In this document: in pieces, positions 35,339-44,453 of the stretch | Numbering within the stretch: the stretch's first letter is position 1 | How the letters are laid out: every line of letters starts with the position of its first letter | Assembly (NCBI RefSeq): GCF_002557795.1 | Contig: NZ_CP023777.1 | Span: 4,535,001-4,599,000, forward strand | Reading direction: 5' to 3' | Origin: Chitinophaga caeni | GTDB taxonomy: Bacteria; Bacteroidota; Bacteroidia; Chitinophagales; Chitinophagaceae | DNA length: 64,000 nt | The notes under the pieces: model-generated | What the model saw: only the letters and a program-made list of their open reading frames with translations | What the model was told of the DNA's origin: nothing | The model's database searches: none | Program-made: the position numbers and the translations under genes

Positions 35339-38209
35339 TCAAGGATATTGGATCAATATTTTTTTACCCCGGTAAATTTTAGTTGTTGCGGCTGTCGCAC
35401 TAGGATCAAATGCTTGCGGTTTGCTTGAATTTACCCATACCACTTTGAATTGCCGTTTCTTCAACATGCCTTTAAAACTTCCTTTCCTATCCCCTATCAC
35501 CAGGCTACGTTTCCCCGCATCATAATGAATCGGCACCTCGCTGTAAGCGCCTTTTTCGTAGTTGTAGTTCGAACCTTCATCTTCATACAGTACAAAATCG
35601 GCATCTGCCCCCATATACACGAATAACGTAACCGTATCTGCCGGCTTCTCATCTGTATATTGCAAGTCAGGGCCCATCGGTAAAATTGATCCTGCTTTTA
35701 CAAAAATCGGCATCCGCTCATAGGGCGCAGCGGCTTTTATTTGCTGGCCCCCTTCATAATATTTGCCGGAATATAAGTCATACCAACCGGCGGTCCCGGG
35801 TAGGTATACATCCCTTTCCCTGGCTTTATATGTATAAACCGGGTTGATGAGCAAGGAATTGCCAAACATATATTCATCACCGATATTCTTAACTTTTTCA
35901 TCGGCTCCGAAATCCATGATCAATGCCCTCATCGGCGTATAATCATCAAAATAGGTGCTCCCCGCTAAGCTATATATATAAGGTAACAACCTATACCTTA
36001 ACCGGTCATAATAAAGCATACTTTCATAAGCGGGGTGACCGTCCGGAGCAATGTTATAAATCTCGCGGTAAGGAAACTGTCCATGTACCCTGAACACCGG
36101 GCAGAACGCGCCAAACTGGTACCAACGGGTATTCAACTCCCTCCACTCGTTTAGATCTTCCCCCTTGGCATGTTCATATCTTTTTTCAACGGAAAACCCT
36201 CCGATGTCCATCGACCAATAAGGCAATCCACTCAAAGAAAAATTTAAACCTGCGACTATTTGAGCCTTCATATCAAACCACCTTGAAGCGATATCCCCGC
36301 TCCAGATAGTAGCGCCATACCGCTGCGACCCTCCATAACCCGACCTGGTTAATAAGAACACCCGTTGATCGGGATGGGTAGCCCTGGCATTATCATAAAT
36401 TCCCTTCGCATTTTCCAACGGGTAAGCATTCAATGTCTCGGCAGCGATCCCGGCGGCGGTAAGGCCGATCTGTTCTTTCCTTTTCCCTGGAGATACATTG
36501 CTGAGAATATCGGGCTCACTCGCATCCATCCACCAAGCATCTACGCCTAAGGAGCCGATATTTTTGTAAACGAGATCCCAGAAAGCTTTCCTAGCGTCCT
36601 TATTAAAGGCATCGTAAAATGTTGACACGTACCCTTTCCCAATCCAGTCCCGCTGCCTATCAGCAATATTCCTTTTATATAACCACCCGCTGTCAGCAAA
36701 TTTTTGATATGCCGGGATGCCTTCATAAAACTTGGGCCATACGGAGATCATAAAATGAGTATGGTATACATCATGCAACTTTCGAATCATGGCCCCCGGA
36801 TCGGGAAACCTTTCTGCATCAAATTCCTGGCTCCCCCATTGATCTTCTTTCCAATAGCTCCAATCCAGCACGATATTATCCAGGGGGATCCCTTTCTCCC
36901 TAAACTTTTGCACGGTTTCTAAAATTTCTGCCCCCGTTTTATAACGCTCCCTACTTTGCCATTTTCCTAGCGCCCACCTTGGAACGATCGGCGCTTTACC
37001 CGTTAACTTGCGGTATCCCGCTATCACTTCATCCAAATTACGACCGTAAACAAAATAATAATCAAGTTGCTGTCCCGCTTCAGAGTCGAAGGAGAACGTA
37101 TTTTCATTTTTCCCAGGCAGGGGGTTCAACCATTTCATGGTTAGGTAAGATTCTCCCCCGTCGGGGATCCATTCCATACGGAACTTGTACTTCCTCCCTT
37201 TTTCCATCGGGATGTTTAATACGGCAGTGCCCGGGTTCCAGGCCTGCCGCCACCTATCGAGAAGCAGCTCACCGTCGATCCACACTTTGACGTAACCTGC
37301 ATAGGTAAATTTAAATTTATGGTCTCCAGAAAATTCTGAGGCGATCTCACCTTCATAGTTTATTAACCCATTCGCGATGTCGAATGTTTCCGGCAAGTAT
37401 TTTTTACTATCACCTAAGAATTCGAAAGGAATATTAGAAACGGCTTGTTCTAATATTATATTTTCCGGGTGCCGCTTATCATTGGCATACTTGGCTGTAA
37501 GCCAACCGTTTTCCCCGCGGGATGAATATAGCTGTAAGGCATTTATAGCTTGGTATTCCCTGGTATCACCAGCTTTCGTGATAGAATAATTATCCCATAA
37601 AATACCGTAATGCTTGCTAGACACCATGAAAGGTATGGCAACTTCCGTGTTATTTTGAAAGAAAAATACCTGTTGATCCCTGTAATTAAATATCCCGTCT
37701 TGATGTTGCCCTAAACCGTATATAGCTTCTCCCGGGCTTAATGCAAAATCTTGCTTGATCTTCCATGAAGGCTGCCCGCCGTATACTTCGGGTTTAAACA
37801 CGCGGCTGTTCACTTTTTGTTCTGCGGCAATAATATTCCCTTGCCGGTCCATGAATTGAATAAAGCCCTTATCCTTACTTACTTTTACAACGAGCTTGGC
37901 AGTCGTTAACACGATGGCATCGCTTTCTTCTTCCATTTCCCAATCCACAGTTGATGCAGCCCTCGCTACGGTCATAAAGCCAAGTAAACCCGGTACCACT
38001 TTCCCTGGGCTAGCCATCACGCGGATTATATCGTCCGAGATGACTTGTAAACGGACTTCCCGGGTATTTCCCGTGTAGTTTGCCGAAGGATATACGATAA
38101 CCCCATCAGCCGTTTTTATAAAGCCCTTGTCATTAGCATGGGCAAATGTGGAAAGATGTAATGAAAAAACAAGTCCTACCCATAAATAGTACCGGAATAA
38201 ACGTGGCAT
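35339..38209 (-). CDS. GH31 family alpha-xylosidase/alpha-glucosidase with PA14 domain
   Basis: 956 residues, signal peptide ending near THAHA/AHAN (about 26). N-terminal beta domain, a PA14 insert at about 275-385 ('FKFTYAGYVKVWIDGELLLDRW'), then the TIM barrel with 'VLDWSYWKEDQWG', the nucleophile motif WMDASEPD and 'GLPYWSMDIGGF', and a C-terminal DUF5110-like sandwich. Length and the PA14 insert match the xyloglucan alpha-xylosidases BoGH31A and CjXyl31A, so removal of alpha-1,6-xylose from xyloglucan oligosaccharides is the best guess. It is divergent from the hybrid sensor at 38524, which probably controls it. Confidence 0.9.
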   Translation of the reverse strand: MPRLFRYYLWVGLVFSLHLSTFAHANDKGFIKTADGVIVYPSANYTGNTREVRLQVISDDIIRVMASPGKVVPGLLGFMTVARAASTVDWEMEEESDAIVLTTAKLVVKVSKDKGFIQFMDRQGNIIAAEQKVNSRVFKPEVYGGQPSWKIKQDFALSPGEAIYGLGQHQDGIFNYRDQQVFFFQNNTEVAIPFMVSSKHYGILWDNYSITKAGDTREYQAINALQLYSSRGENGWLTAKYANDKRHPENIILEQAVSNIPFEFLGDSKKYLPETFDIANGLINYEGEIASEFSGDHKFKFTYAGYVKVWIDGELLLDRWRQAWNPGTAVLNIPMEKGRKYKFRMEWIPDGGESYLTMKWLNPLPGKNENTFSFDSEAGQQLDYYFVYGRNLDEVIAGYRKLTGKAPIVPRWALGKWQSRERYKTGAEILETVQKFREKGIPLDNIVLDWSYWKEDQWGSQEFDAERFPDPGAMIRKLHDVYHTHFMISVWPKFYEGIPAYQKFADSGWLYKRNIADRQRDWIGKGYVSTFYDAFNKDARKAFWDLVYKNIGSLGVDAWWMDASEPDILSNVSPGKRKEQIGLTAAGIAAETLNAYPLENAKGIYDNARATHPDQRVFLLTRSGYGGSQRYGATIWSGDIASRWFDMKAQIVAGLNFSLSGLPYWSMDIGGFSVEKRYEHAKGEDLNEWRELNTRWYQFGAFCPVFRVHGQFPYREIYNIAPDGHPAYESMLYYDRLRYRLLPYIYSLAGSTYFDDYTPMRALIMDFGADEKVKNIGDEYMFGNSLLINPVYTYKARERDVYLPGTAGWYDLYSGKYYEGGQQIKAAAPYERMPIFVKAGSILPMGPDLQYTDEKPADTVTLFVYMGADADFVLYEDEGSNYNYEKGAYSEVPIHYDAGKRSLVIGDRKGSFKGMLKKRQFKVVWVNSSKPQAFDPSATAATTKIYRGKKILIQYP

Positions 38210-38462
38210 AATGATTCTGTTTAACGAAGCTAATTTTCGCTATCGTGGAATTATTTAAACTGGATCGAAGATACAATGCCCCCTTTAGGCCAATGGTACG
38301 GATATGATTAAAGATAGGTGATCAAATGTTAACTTGCAGGATGTAAATCAAGGGTATAATTTGTATACCGAAGTCCTACCATGGCGCATTACAACCAATT
38401 CACAACCACCCCTAAGCCCCTGGAAAGAAACATTTCATAGAAAAAAAACATTCATTAAATTT

Positions 38463-38480
38463 GGTTGAACCGGTTTAACC
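38463..38480. promoter_or_regulatory. 18-bp palindromic operator candidate
   Basis: GGTTGAACCGGTTTAACC is symmetrical around CC|GG with one mismatched pair of nine. The core AACCGGTT resembles operators of LacI-family regulators. It ends 43 bp before the sensor ATG. Confidence 0.5.
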
Positions 38481-38484
38481 GGAA

Positions 38485-38495
38485 CCGTTTAACGG
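38485..38495. promoter_or_regulatory. Second small palindrome, CCGTT-T-AACGG
   Basis: Perfect five-base arms around one T, five bases after the larger palindrome and with related sequence. The two may form one composite site. Confidence 0.35.
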
Positions 38496-38523
38496 CTTTT
38501 CCTGCCACGATGCATATAACGTT

Positions 38524-41500
38524 ATGAAAGATTTCCTTAGATATTTACCTATCTGTATTTGCCTTTGTGTTTTAGCCCAGGCCAGCTTTGCCCAGATCCA
38601 GTTTAACAGGATGGATACCCGGCAAGGATTGTCTCATAACCAAGTAAATACGGTATTCAAGGACGATTTCGGTTTTATATGGATCGGCAGCCCGGCGGGA
38701 CTCAACCGTTTCGATGGTTATACCTGCAAGGTTTTCCGCCATAAACTAAATGACAGCACTTCTCTTAGCGACGATAATATACTGGAAATCCAGGGCGGCC
38801 CTGGCGGTTTACTGTGGATCCGTACACTTGAAGGGTTTAACCTGTACGATCCCAAAACGGAGCAAATAAACCGGCATCCCGAACTATGGCTGCAAGAAAA
38901 CCATTTACCCACACAAAATTTAAGAAGGGTCGTAAAATTAGCTAGCGGATACGCTTTCATTTATGATGCCAGCTTGTTTTTATTCAAAAACGGCAGTAAG
39001 GAACCTATAATTTATACATTGCCAAGCGGAAAAGCATTGATAACGGATATAACCCAAGATCAACAATTACGCTATTGGCTCGTGTTCAACGATGGCAGCC
39101 TCGGTATCTTGGATGCCAACCTTCAGCATTCTATTCGTAATACGGGACCAATACACCCGGCCAATCCCGATTATTCGTACCGATTATTTATCGACCACCG
39201 CGGGAATGGATGGTTTTATGCTTCCGGTACCAATACCGGCGCCTGGTTCTACGATGCCAACAAGGACGAATTGAAAAACTACTCCGATAAAAATACTACT
39301 ACCGCCTTGAACAATAACCTAATCAACGGCATCGTGGAAGATGATAAAGGTGATATATGGCTGGGCACCGACCATGGCGGAATAAATATCATCCATCCTT
39401 CAAACGGGGAAATCCGCTACGTTACAAACCATGAAGACGATGAAAAAAGTCTTTCACAAAATAGTGTTACTTGCATGTACAAAGATCGTGAAGATATGAT
39501 CTGGGTAGGTACTTTTAAGCGGGGCGTTAATTTTTATAGTAAAAACATCCTGAAGTTCCCCTTGTATAAACACAGTCCTAATAATGCTAAAAGTTTGCCT
39601 TACAATGATGTAAACCGCTTCGTTGAAGATCATAAAGGTAACCTATGGATCGGGACAAATGGCGGTGGGCTGATCTACTTTAACCGTGAAACACAAAGTT
39701 TTACGCGGTACAAACACCAAGCGGGTAATTCTAATAGTTTGGCCAATGACGTTATTGTAAGTATGTGCTTAGATCATAGCGGGCAGTTATGGATCGGGAC
39801 ATATTACGGAGGATTGGATCGCTTTGACGGCAAAACCTTCACCCACTTCAAACACGACCCCATGCAAACAGGCAGCATTTCGGATGACCGTGTTTGGGAA
39901 ATTTACGAAGATAAAGATCATCGCATTTGGGTAGGTACATTAACCGGCGGACTAAACCGTTATGACCCGGCTAGCCACCGGTTCCAACATTTCAAGAGTG
40001 GCCCCGGATCCATACAATCCAATTATATCGCCGCACTGATGGAAGATCATAAAGATCAACTATGGATCGGCACCTCTACGGGGATTGACGTTTACAATAA
40101 GAAAACCGGAGTCTTCCGGCATCTCGGGGCAGCTCAAAAGCTAAGTAATGAAAACGTGATCAGCATCTTGAAAGATAGCCGGGATCATATTTGGGTAGGC
40201 ACCCGCGACGGTTTAAACCTCTGGGATGATGTAGACCGGACCTTCAGGGTATTCCGGCAGGAATCCGGCTTGCCCAGTAATATGATCCTTAATATCCTGG
40301 AAGATTCCAACGGCAGGTTATGGTTAAGCACACCCAATGGTATATCCAAAATCAAGGTTCAAAAAAATACTGCCGGGGATGTCTCTATCCACTGCAATAA
40401 TTTCGATGAAAGAGACGGGTTGCAGGGACGTGAATTTAATGAGAACGCGGCGCTTACAACCTCTAAAGGAGAGCTGGTTTTCGGCGGCCCCAATGGATTC
40501 AACATCGTGGATCCTTTGCAAACCGTAACCGATGCAAGTGTTCCACCAATTGCATTCACGGAGTTGCAGCTATTCAATAACAATATCCAAGCCGGGGATA
40601 CCGTCGGCAACCGTATCCTGTTGAAAGAATCTTTACCGGCTACCCATGCTATAACCCTAAAGCACAATGAAAACGTGTTCGCTATCAGTTTCGCGGCACT
40701 AGGCTATGCCAATGCAAGCAAACACCGCTACGCGTTCAAGCTGGAGGGTTTCCACGAAGATTGGCTTAGCCTTGACCAGTATTCGCGAAGGGCCAGTTTC
40801 ACGAACCTTGATCCCGGTAATTACACGTTAAAAGTGCGTTTCACCGGCGAAAATGGAGAATGGCATGAAGCGGGGCAAACATTGGGTATCACGATCCTAC
40901 CACCGTTTTGGAAAACAGGTTGGGCCTATACAACTTATGGTATCTTGTTAATTATTCTGCTATGGGTAGGCAGGCAAATGATTATTAACAGGGCACACCG
41001 CAGATTCGCATTAGAACAGGAAAGAAAAGAAGCGCAGAGAACCCATGACTTAGACATGATGAAAATAAAATTCTTTACAAACGTTAGCCACGAATTCAGA
41101 ACACCGTTGTCATTAATACTCTCTCCCCTTGAAAAGATATTGCAAAACGTGCAAGAACAAGGCATTCATAAACAATTATCCTTGGTACAAAGAAATGCGA
41201 AACGCCTATTAAATCTTGTCAACCAATTATTGGATTTCCGCAAGATGGAAGTGCAGGAATTGAAAATCCAGCCAAGCAAAGGCGACCTGGCAGCCTTTAT
41301 TTATGAAGTCTGTATTTCCTTTAATGATATCGCTGACAATAAAAAAATTCAATTTAGTTATCATAGCGATGTAACTCATTTATATACCAGCTTCGATCAT
41401 GATAAAATAGAACGCATTTGTTTTAATATACTTTCCAATGCTTTCAAATTCACTCTTCCCGGCGGGCAGATAAAAGTAAATGTACAACGGTTAATAAACG

Positions 41501-42648
41501 GGGAACAGGAACAATTACTTATACAATTTACCGATACCGGGATCGGGATGGAAGCTGGTAAAATAGATAAGATTTTCGATCGTTTTTACCAAGAAGATAT
41601 GACCGCGAGCGTGATTAATCAAGGCAGCGGCATCGGGCTAGCCATCACAAAGGAATTTGTTAAGCTATGCGGCGGCAGTATCAGCGTGGCAAGTGAACCC
41701 GGCCGCGGAAGCACCTTTTCCGTTTACCTACCCTTCAAAGAAATTGTATCGATTGATGCCGAACCGGCACCAACACCGCAGGAAGTAACAAGTTCCATAA
41801 ATGTAAAACAAATAGCTGCGAACAAACAAGTTAGTAAGTCGAAGCAACAAAAAACATCGATTTTAATAGTTGAAGACAACGATGATTTTAGGTTTTATTT
41901 AAAAGATAACCTGCAAGCTTATTTCCATATAATTGAAGCTTGTAATGGTAAAGAAGGTTGGCAAAAAATATTATCCCAACACCCCGCGCTGGTAGTCAGC
42001 GATGTAAGCATGCCGGAAATGAACGGCCTGGATCTTTGTAAAAAAATTAAAAACGATACGCGCACCCAACAAGTCCCGGTGATATTACTAACCGCCTTAT
42101 CGGAAGAATCGCAGCAGGTGGAAGGACTGGCCTCCGGGGCGAATGACTATATTACGAAACCGTTCAGCTTCGAGATATTACATAGCAAGATCAAAAACGT
42201 CATCGCGCAGCAAAATTCTTTGAAAAAGACTTATTCGAAACAAGTAGAAGCTAAACCTACGGAGTTGGATATCGTTTCGCCGGATGAGCAGTTCGTTCAA
42301 CAAGCATTATCAATCATCGAAAAACATCTTGGCGATCCCGACTTTTCCGTTGAAATCTTGAGCAAAGAATTATTTATGAGCCGCGTGGCCGTGTACAAAA
42401 AACTCTATGCATTAACAGGCAAACCTCCATTGGAATTTATCCGTTCCATCAGGTTGCAACATGCAGCCCAATTGTTAGAAAAAAGCCGGATGACTGTAGC
42501 GGAGGTGGCTTATGAAGTGGGGTTTAACAACCCCAAGTACTTTAGTAAATATTTCAAAGCAACGTACCAGCTTCTGCCAAAAGAATATATTGCGGAATAC
42601 CGCAAGCTGGAAGCCGGGATTTTCAATGATGATGAGGAGGAGGTATGA
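38524..42648 (+). CDS. Hybrid two-component system sensor/regulator (HTCS)
   Basis: 1374 residues in one chain. Signal peptide (to about 23); periplasmic two-component propeller with 14 or so repeats ('GFIWIGSPAGLNRFDG', 'NLWIGTNGGGL'); Y_Y_Y domain (about 715-790); membrane helix (about 799-818); HisKA with the phospho-His856 in VSHEFR; HATPase with N box 'SNAFKF', DTGIGM and GSGIGL; receiver with phospho-Asp1160 in 'VSDVSMPEM' and Lys in ITKPF; C-terminal AraC/HTH_18 domain (about 1265-1365). It senses an oligosaccharide in the periplasm and activates glycan-use genes. Divergent placement suggests the targets are GH31 and perhaps GH9. Confidence 0.96.
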   Translation: MKDFLRYLPICICLCVLAQASFAQIQFNRMDTRQGLSHNQVNTVFKDDFGFIWIGSPAGLNRFDGYTCKVFRHKLNDSTSLSDDNILEIQGGPGGLLWIRTLEGFNLYDPKTEQINRHPELWLQENHLPTQNLRRVVKLASGYAFIYDASLFLFKNGSKEPIIYTLPSGKALITDITQDQQLRYWLVFNDGSLGILDANLQHSIRNTGPIHPANPDYSYRLFIDHRGNGWFYASGTNTGAWFYDANKDELKNYSDKNTTTALNNNLINGIVEDDKGDIWLGTDHGGINIIHPSNGEIRYVTNHEDDEKSLSQNSVTCMYKDREDMIWVGTFKRGVNFYSKNILKFPLYKHSPNNAKSLPYNDVNRFVEDHKGNLWIGTNGGGLIYFNRETQSFTRYKHQAGNSNSLANDVIVSMCLDHSGQLWIGTYYGGLDRFDGKTFTHFKHDPMQTGSISDDRVWEIYEDKDHRIWVGTLTGGLNRYDPASHRFQHFKSGPGSIQSNYIAALMEDHKDQLWIGTSTGIDVYNKKTGVFRHLGAAQKLSNENVISILKDSRDHIWVGTRDGLNLWDDVDRTFRVFRQESGLPSNMILNILEDSNGRLWLSTPNGISKIKVQKNTAGDVSIHCNNFDERDGLQGREFNENAALTTSKGELVFGGPNGFNIVDPLQTVTDASVPPIAFTELQLFNNNIQAGDTVGNRILLKESLPATHAITLKHNENVFAISFAALGYANASKHRYAFKLEGFHEDWLSLDQYSRRASFTNLDPGNYTLKVRFTGENGEWHEAGQTLGITILPPFWKTGWAYTTYGILLIILLWVGRQMIINRAHRRFALEQERKEAQRTHDLDMMKIKFFTNVSHEFRTPLSLILSPLEKILQNVQEQGIHKQLSLVQRNAKRLLNLVNQLLDFRKMEVQELKIQPSKGDLAAFIYEVCISFNDIADNKKIQFSYHSDVTHLYTSFDHDKIERICFNILSNAFKFTLPGGQIKVNVQRLINGEQEQLLIQFTDTGIGMEAGKIDKIFDRFYQEDMTASVINQGSGIGLAITKEFVKLCGGSISVASEPGRGSTFSVYLPFKEIVSIDAEPAPTPQEVTSSINVKQIAANKQVSKSKQQKTSILIVEDNDDFRFYLKDNLQAYFHIIEACNGKEGWQKILSQHPALVVSDVSMPEMNGLDLCKKIKNDTRTQQVPVILLTALSEESQQVEGLASGANDYITKPFSFEILHSKIKNVIAQQNSLKKTYSKQVEAKPTELDIVSPDEQFVQQALSIIEKHLGDPDFSVEILSKELFMSRVAVYKKLYALTGKPPLEFIRSIRLQHAAQLLEKSRMTVAEVAYEVGFNNPKYFSKYFKATYQLLPKEYIAEYRKLEAGIFNDDEEEV

Positions 42649-42782
42649 TGTGAACGGGGATCGTACATAAAATATAAAAGGCCACGGTTGCCCATGACCT
42701 TATTATGCGAATTTGATTTTACGTTTTTTATTATACTGAGCGGGCCCTAGTAATGCCGAAGCAAGCCGATACCAGGGTAACT

Positions 42783-43211
42783 TTACAGGGAAATAATGCT
42801 GAACGACTGTAAAATTAACATTGTGCCGAAAACAACCAAAGCGCCACCAACTACCAGGAACAAATATTTCACCCATGCCAAGCTACCCTCTTTTACTTCG
42901 AACTCCTCGGGGTTTTCTTTATTATATACCACGGCCAACTTTTGTCCTTTCTTGAAAGACCATGCTGTAGTAACATCATAAGTAGCGGTGATCCAATGAT
43001 TATCTTTAGTCATGAAACGGATTACGGGAAACTTCAAAGTCCTGTCGGTATAAGTTTCCAAGAAGCCCGACACCCAGCCTTCAGCTTGTTCGCCGCTTGC
43101 AAATACCCGTCTAGATTTAATTAACAGGTTCCTGTAAATCGCGAAACAAACAGCCGCGAGAACGAAACAAATTAACGGATCCAAGATATGTAATGGCCCA
43201 AACACTCCCAT
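42783..43211 (-). CDS. DUF3592 family membrane protein
   Basis: 142 residues from the ATG at 43211; an upstream extension to 43334 would start inside the duplicated repeat and is unlikely. Two membrane helices (about 8-25 and 118-138) enclose a small beta domain with 'TLKFPVIRFMTKDNHWITA' and 'KKGQKLAVVYNKENPEEFEV', the DUF3592 pattern. Function unknown; proteins of this group are small two-span membrane proteins. The gene stands alone. Confidence 0.75.
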   Translation of the reverse strand: MGVFGPLHILDPLICFVLAAVCFAIYRNLLIKSRRVFASGEQAEGWVSGFLETYTDRTLKFPVIRFMTKDNHWITATYDVTTAWSFKKGQKLAVVYNKENPEEFEVKEGSLAWVKYLFLVVGGALVVFGTMLILQSFSIISL

Positions 43212-43286
43212 TAGTCTATAAATTTTATAGGAAGATACGACAATTTGCCGGATTGCCAACAAAATATTTCGTTCCGCCCCGGGGGA

Positions 43287-43630
43287 AATAGCAAGGAACA
43301 CCGGGCAGTACAAGCTCCAGGGGGGAAATAGCAAACGGGTTCTGCCAGATCTGGCAGAACCCGTTAATCATTATTTGGGGCACTTTTTTAATGCTGGTAT
43401 GTAAAACTATTGAACAGCTACTTTTTTTGAAGTTATAACGAACTAATTATAGGATGAAGGGCCGGCTACTTTAAAGTCATTAAATAACCCGACCAATTTC
43501 GGTGGTTATACGTATCCAATTGTATAACATAATCGTTCGTGATAGTGTTCCTTTTCATAATCTGTTAAGTTGTGGTTAAGTAATATCTTGTCAGTAAGTT
43601 GACATTTAGGTATAACAATGCCAATCATAT
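43287..43630. repeat. Tandem duplication, unit 1 (344 bp)
   Basis: Followed directly by an identical second unit at 43631-43974; I found no mismatch on reading both through. The unit starts AATAGCAAGGAACACC and ends GCCAATCATAT. It contains a perfect 32-bp palindrome (43334-43365) and no convincing ORF. GGGGGAAATAGCAA occurs both at the left edge (43281) and 40 bp further in (43321), so the edge itself lies in a small repeat. Complete identity means a recent event or an assembly effect. Confidence 0.92.
43334..43365. other. Perfect 32-bp palindrome, copy 1
   Basis: Half-site AACGGGTTCTGCCAGA followed by its exact complement. It could form a strong cruciform or RNA hairpin, or be a dimer binding site. 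No gene ends just before it on either strand and no T-run follows closely, so a simple terminator role is doubtful. Confidence 0.7.
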
Positions 43631-43974
43631 AATAGCAAGGAACACCGGGCAGTACAAGCTCCAGGGGGGAAATAGCAAACGGGTTCTGCCAGATCTGGCA
43701 GAACCCGTTAATCATTATTTGGGGCACTTTTTTAATGCTGGTATGTAAAACTATTGAACAGCTACTTTTTTTGAAGTTATAACGAACTAATTATAGGATG
43801 AAGGGCCGGCTACTTTAAAGTCATTAAATAACCCGACCAATTTCGGTGGTTATACGTATCCAATTGTATAACATAATCGTTCGTGATAGTGTTCCTTTTC
43901 ATAATCTGTTAAGTTGTGGTTAAGTAATATCTTGTCAGTAAGTTGACATTTAGGTATAACAATGCCAATCATAT
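43631..43974. repeat. Tandem duplication, unit 2 (344 bp)
   Basis: Exact second copy of 43287-43630 in direct orientation, with no spacer between the two. Only two bases (AT) could be shared at the junction, so simple slippage on a long homology is not evident. Confidence 0.92.
43678..43709. other. Perfect 32-bp palindrome, copy 2
   Basis: Same sequence as 43334-43365, displaced by 344 bp. Confidence 0.7.
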
Positions 43975-44453
43975 GAATCCATAATCATAGCAATAACAGT
44001 ATGAATGAATAAATTGTTTGCTTTAAAACCAACATTAGCGCTGAGAATTCCGTTGGCATTTCTAAAGCTGAGTAGAAGAGTTGCCCCCTTTACTGTTAAT
44101 TACACTCGAGTTAGGTTTTGATACTGCTGCCATTTAAATGAAGTCCAGACTGGTAGCGGCACGTTAAGCATTTTACGAAAAACATGCCAATTTTTTAAAT
44201 GTTACAACATTTACATATATGAAACATAACAAAACCCTTATCCATCCTGAATTTTAACAGAATCTCAAATATTAATAAACTATTATAATTAACATTTTCT
44301 TTATTCATTAGCCCATTTTGTCAGCCAATAATTTTCAATTAAATAAGCTCTTTACCGATCATCAAAAGATAGCCCTCCCGGCCTACCGTCTCCAGAAAAA
44401 CATCTTATCTTGTGCCGGATTTTAAAAGATCGATGGATAGATTTAGCTGAAAC
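43975..44453. other. Intergenic region before the M1 peptidase, 479 bp, no gene seen
   Basis: AT-rich, no ORF of useful length, no clear TAnnTTTG promoter. A TATCTTGT at about 44406 is a poor -7 match. Confidence 0.5.

Larger units (their letters stand above)
38210..38523. promoter_or_regulatory. Divergent control region between GH31 and the hybrid sensor
   Basis: 314 bp without an ORF. No exact TAnnTTTG was found on either strand. Two palindromes lie close to the sensor gene, at 38463-38480 and 38485-38495, and are listed separately. The region is the expected site for binding by the sensor's own AraC domain. Confidence 0.5.

Noticed and set aside
43506..43727. 73-codon frame on the minus strand across the duplication junction
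   Set aside because: Created by the join of the two 344-bp units; no homologue expected and no start context.
43287..43974. Considered as a CRISPR or satellite array
   Set aside because: Only two units of 344 bp, no short repeats with spacers and no cas genes.
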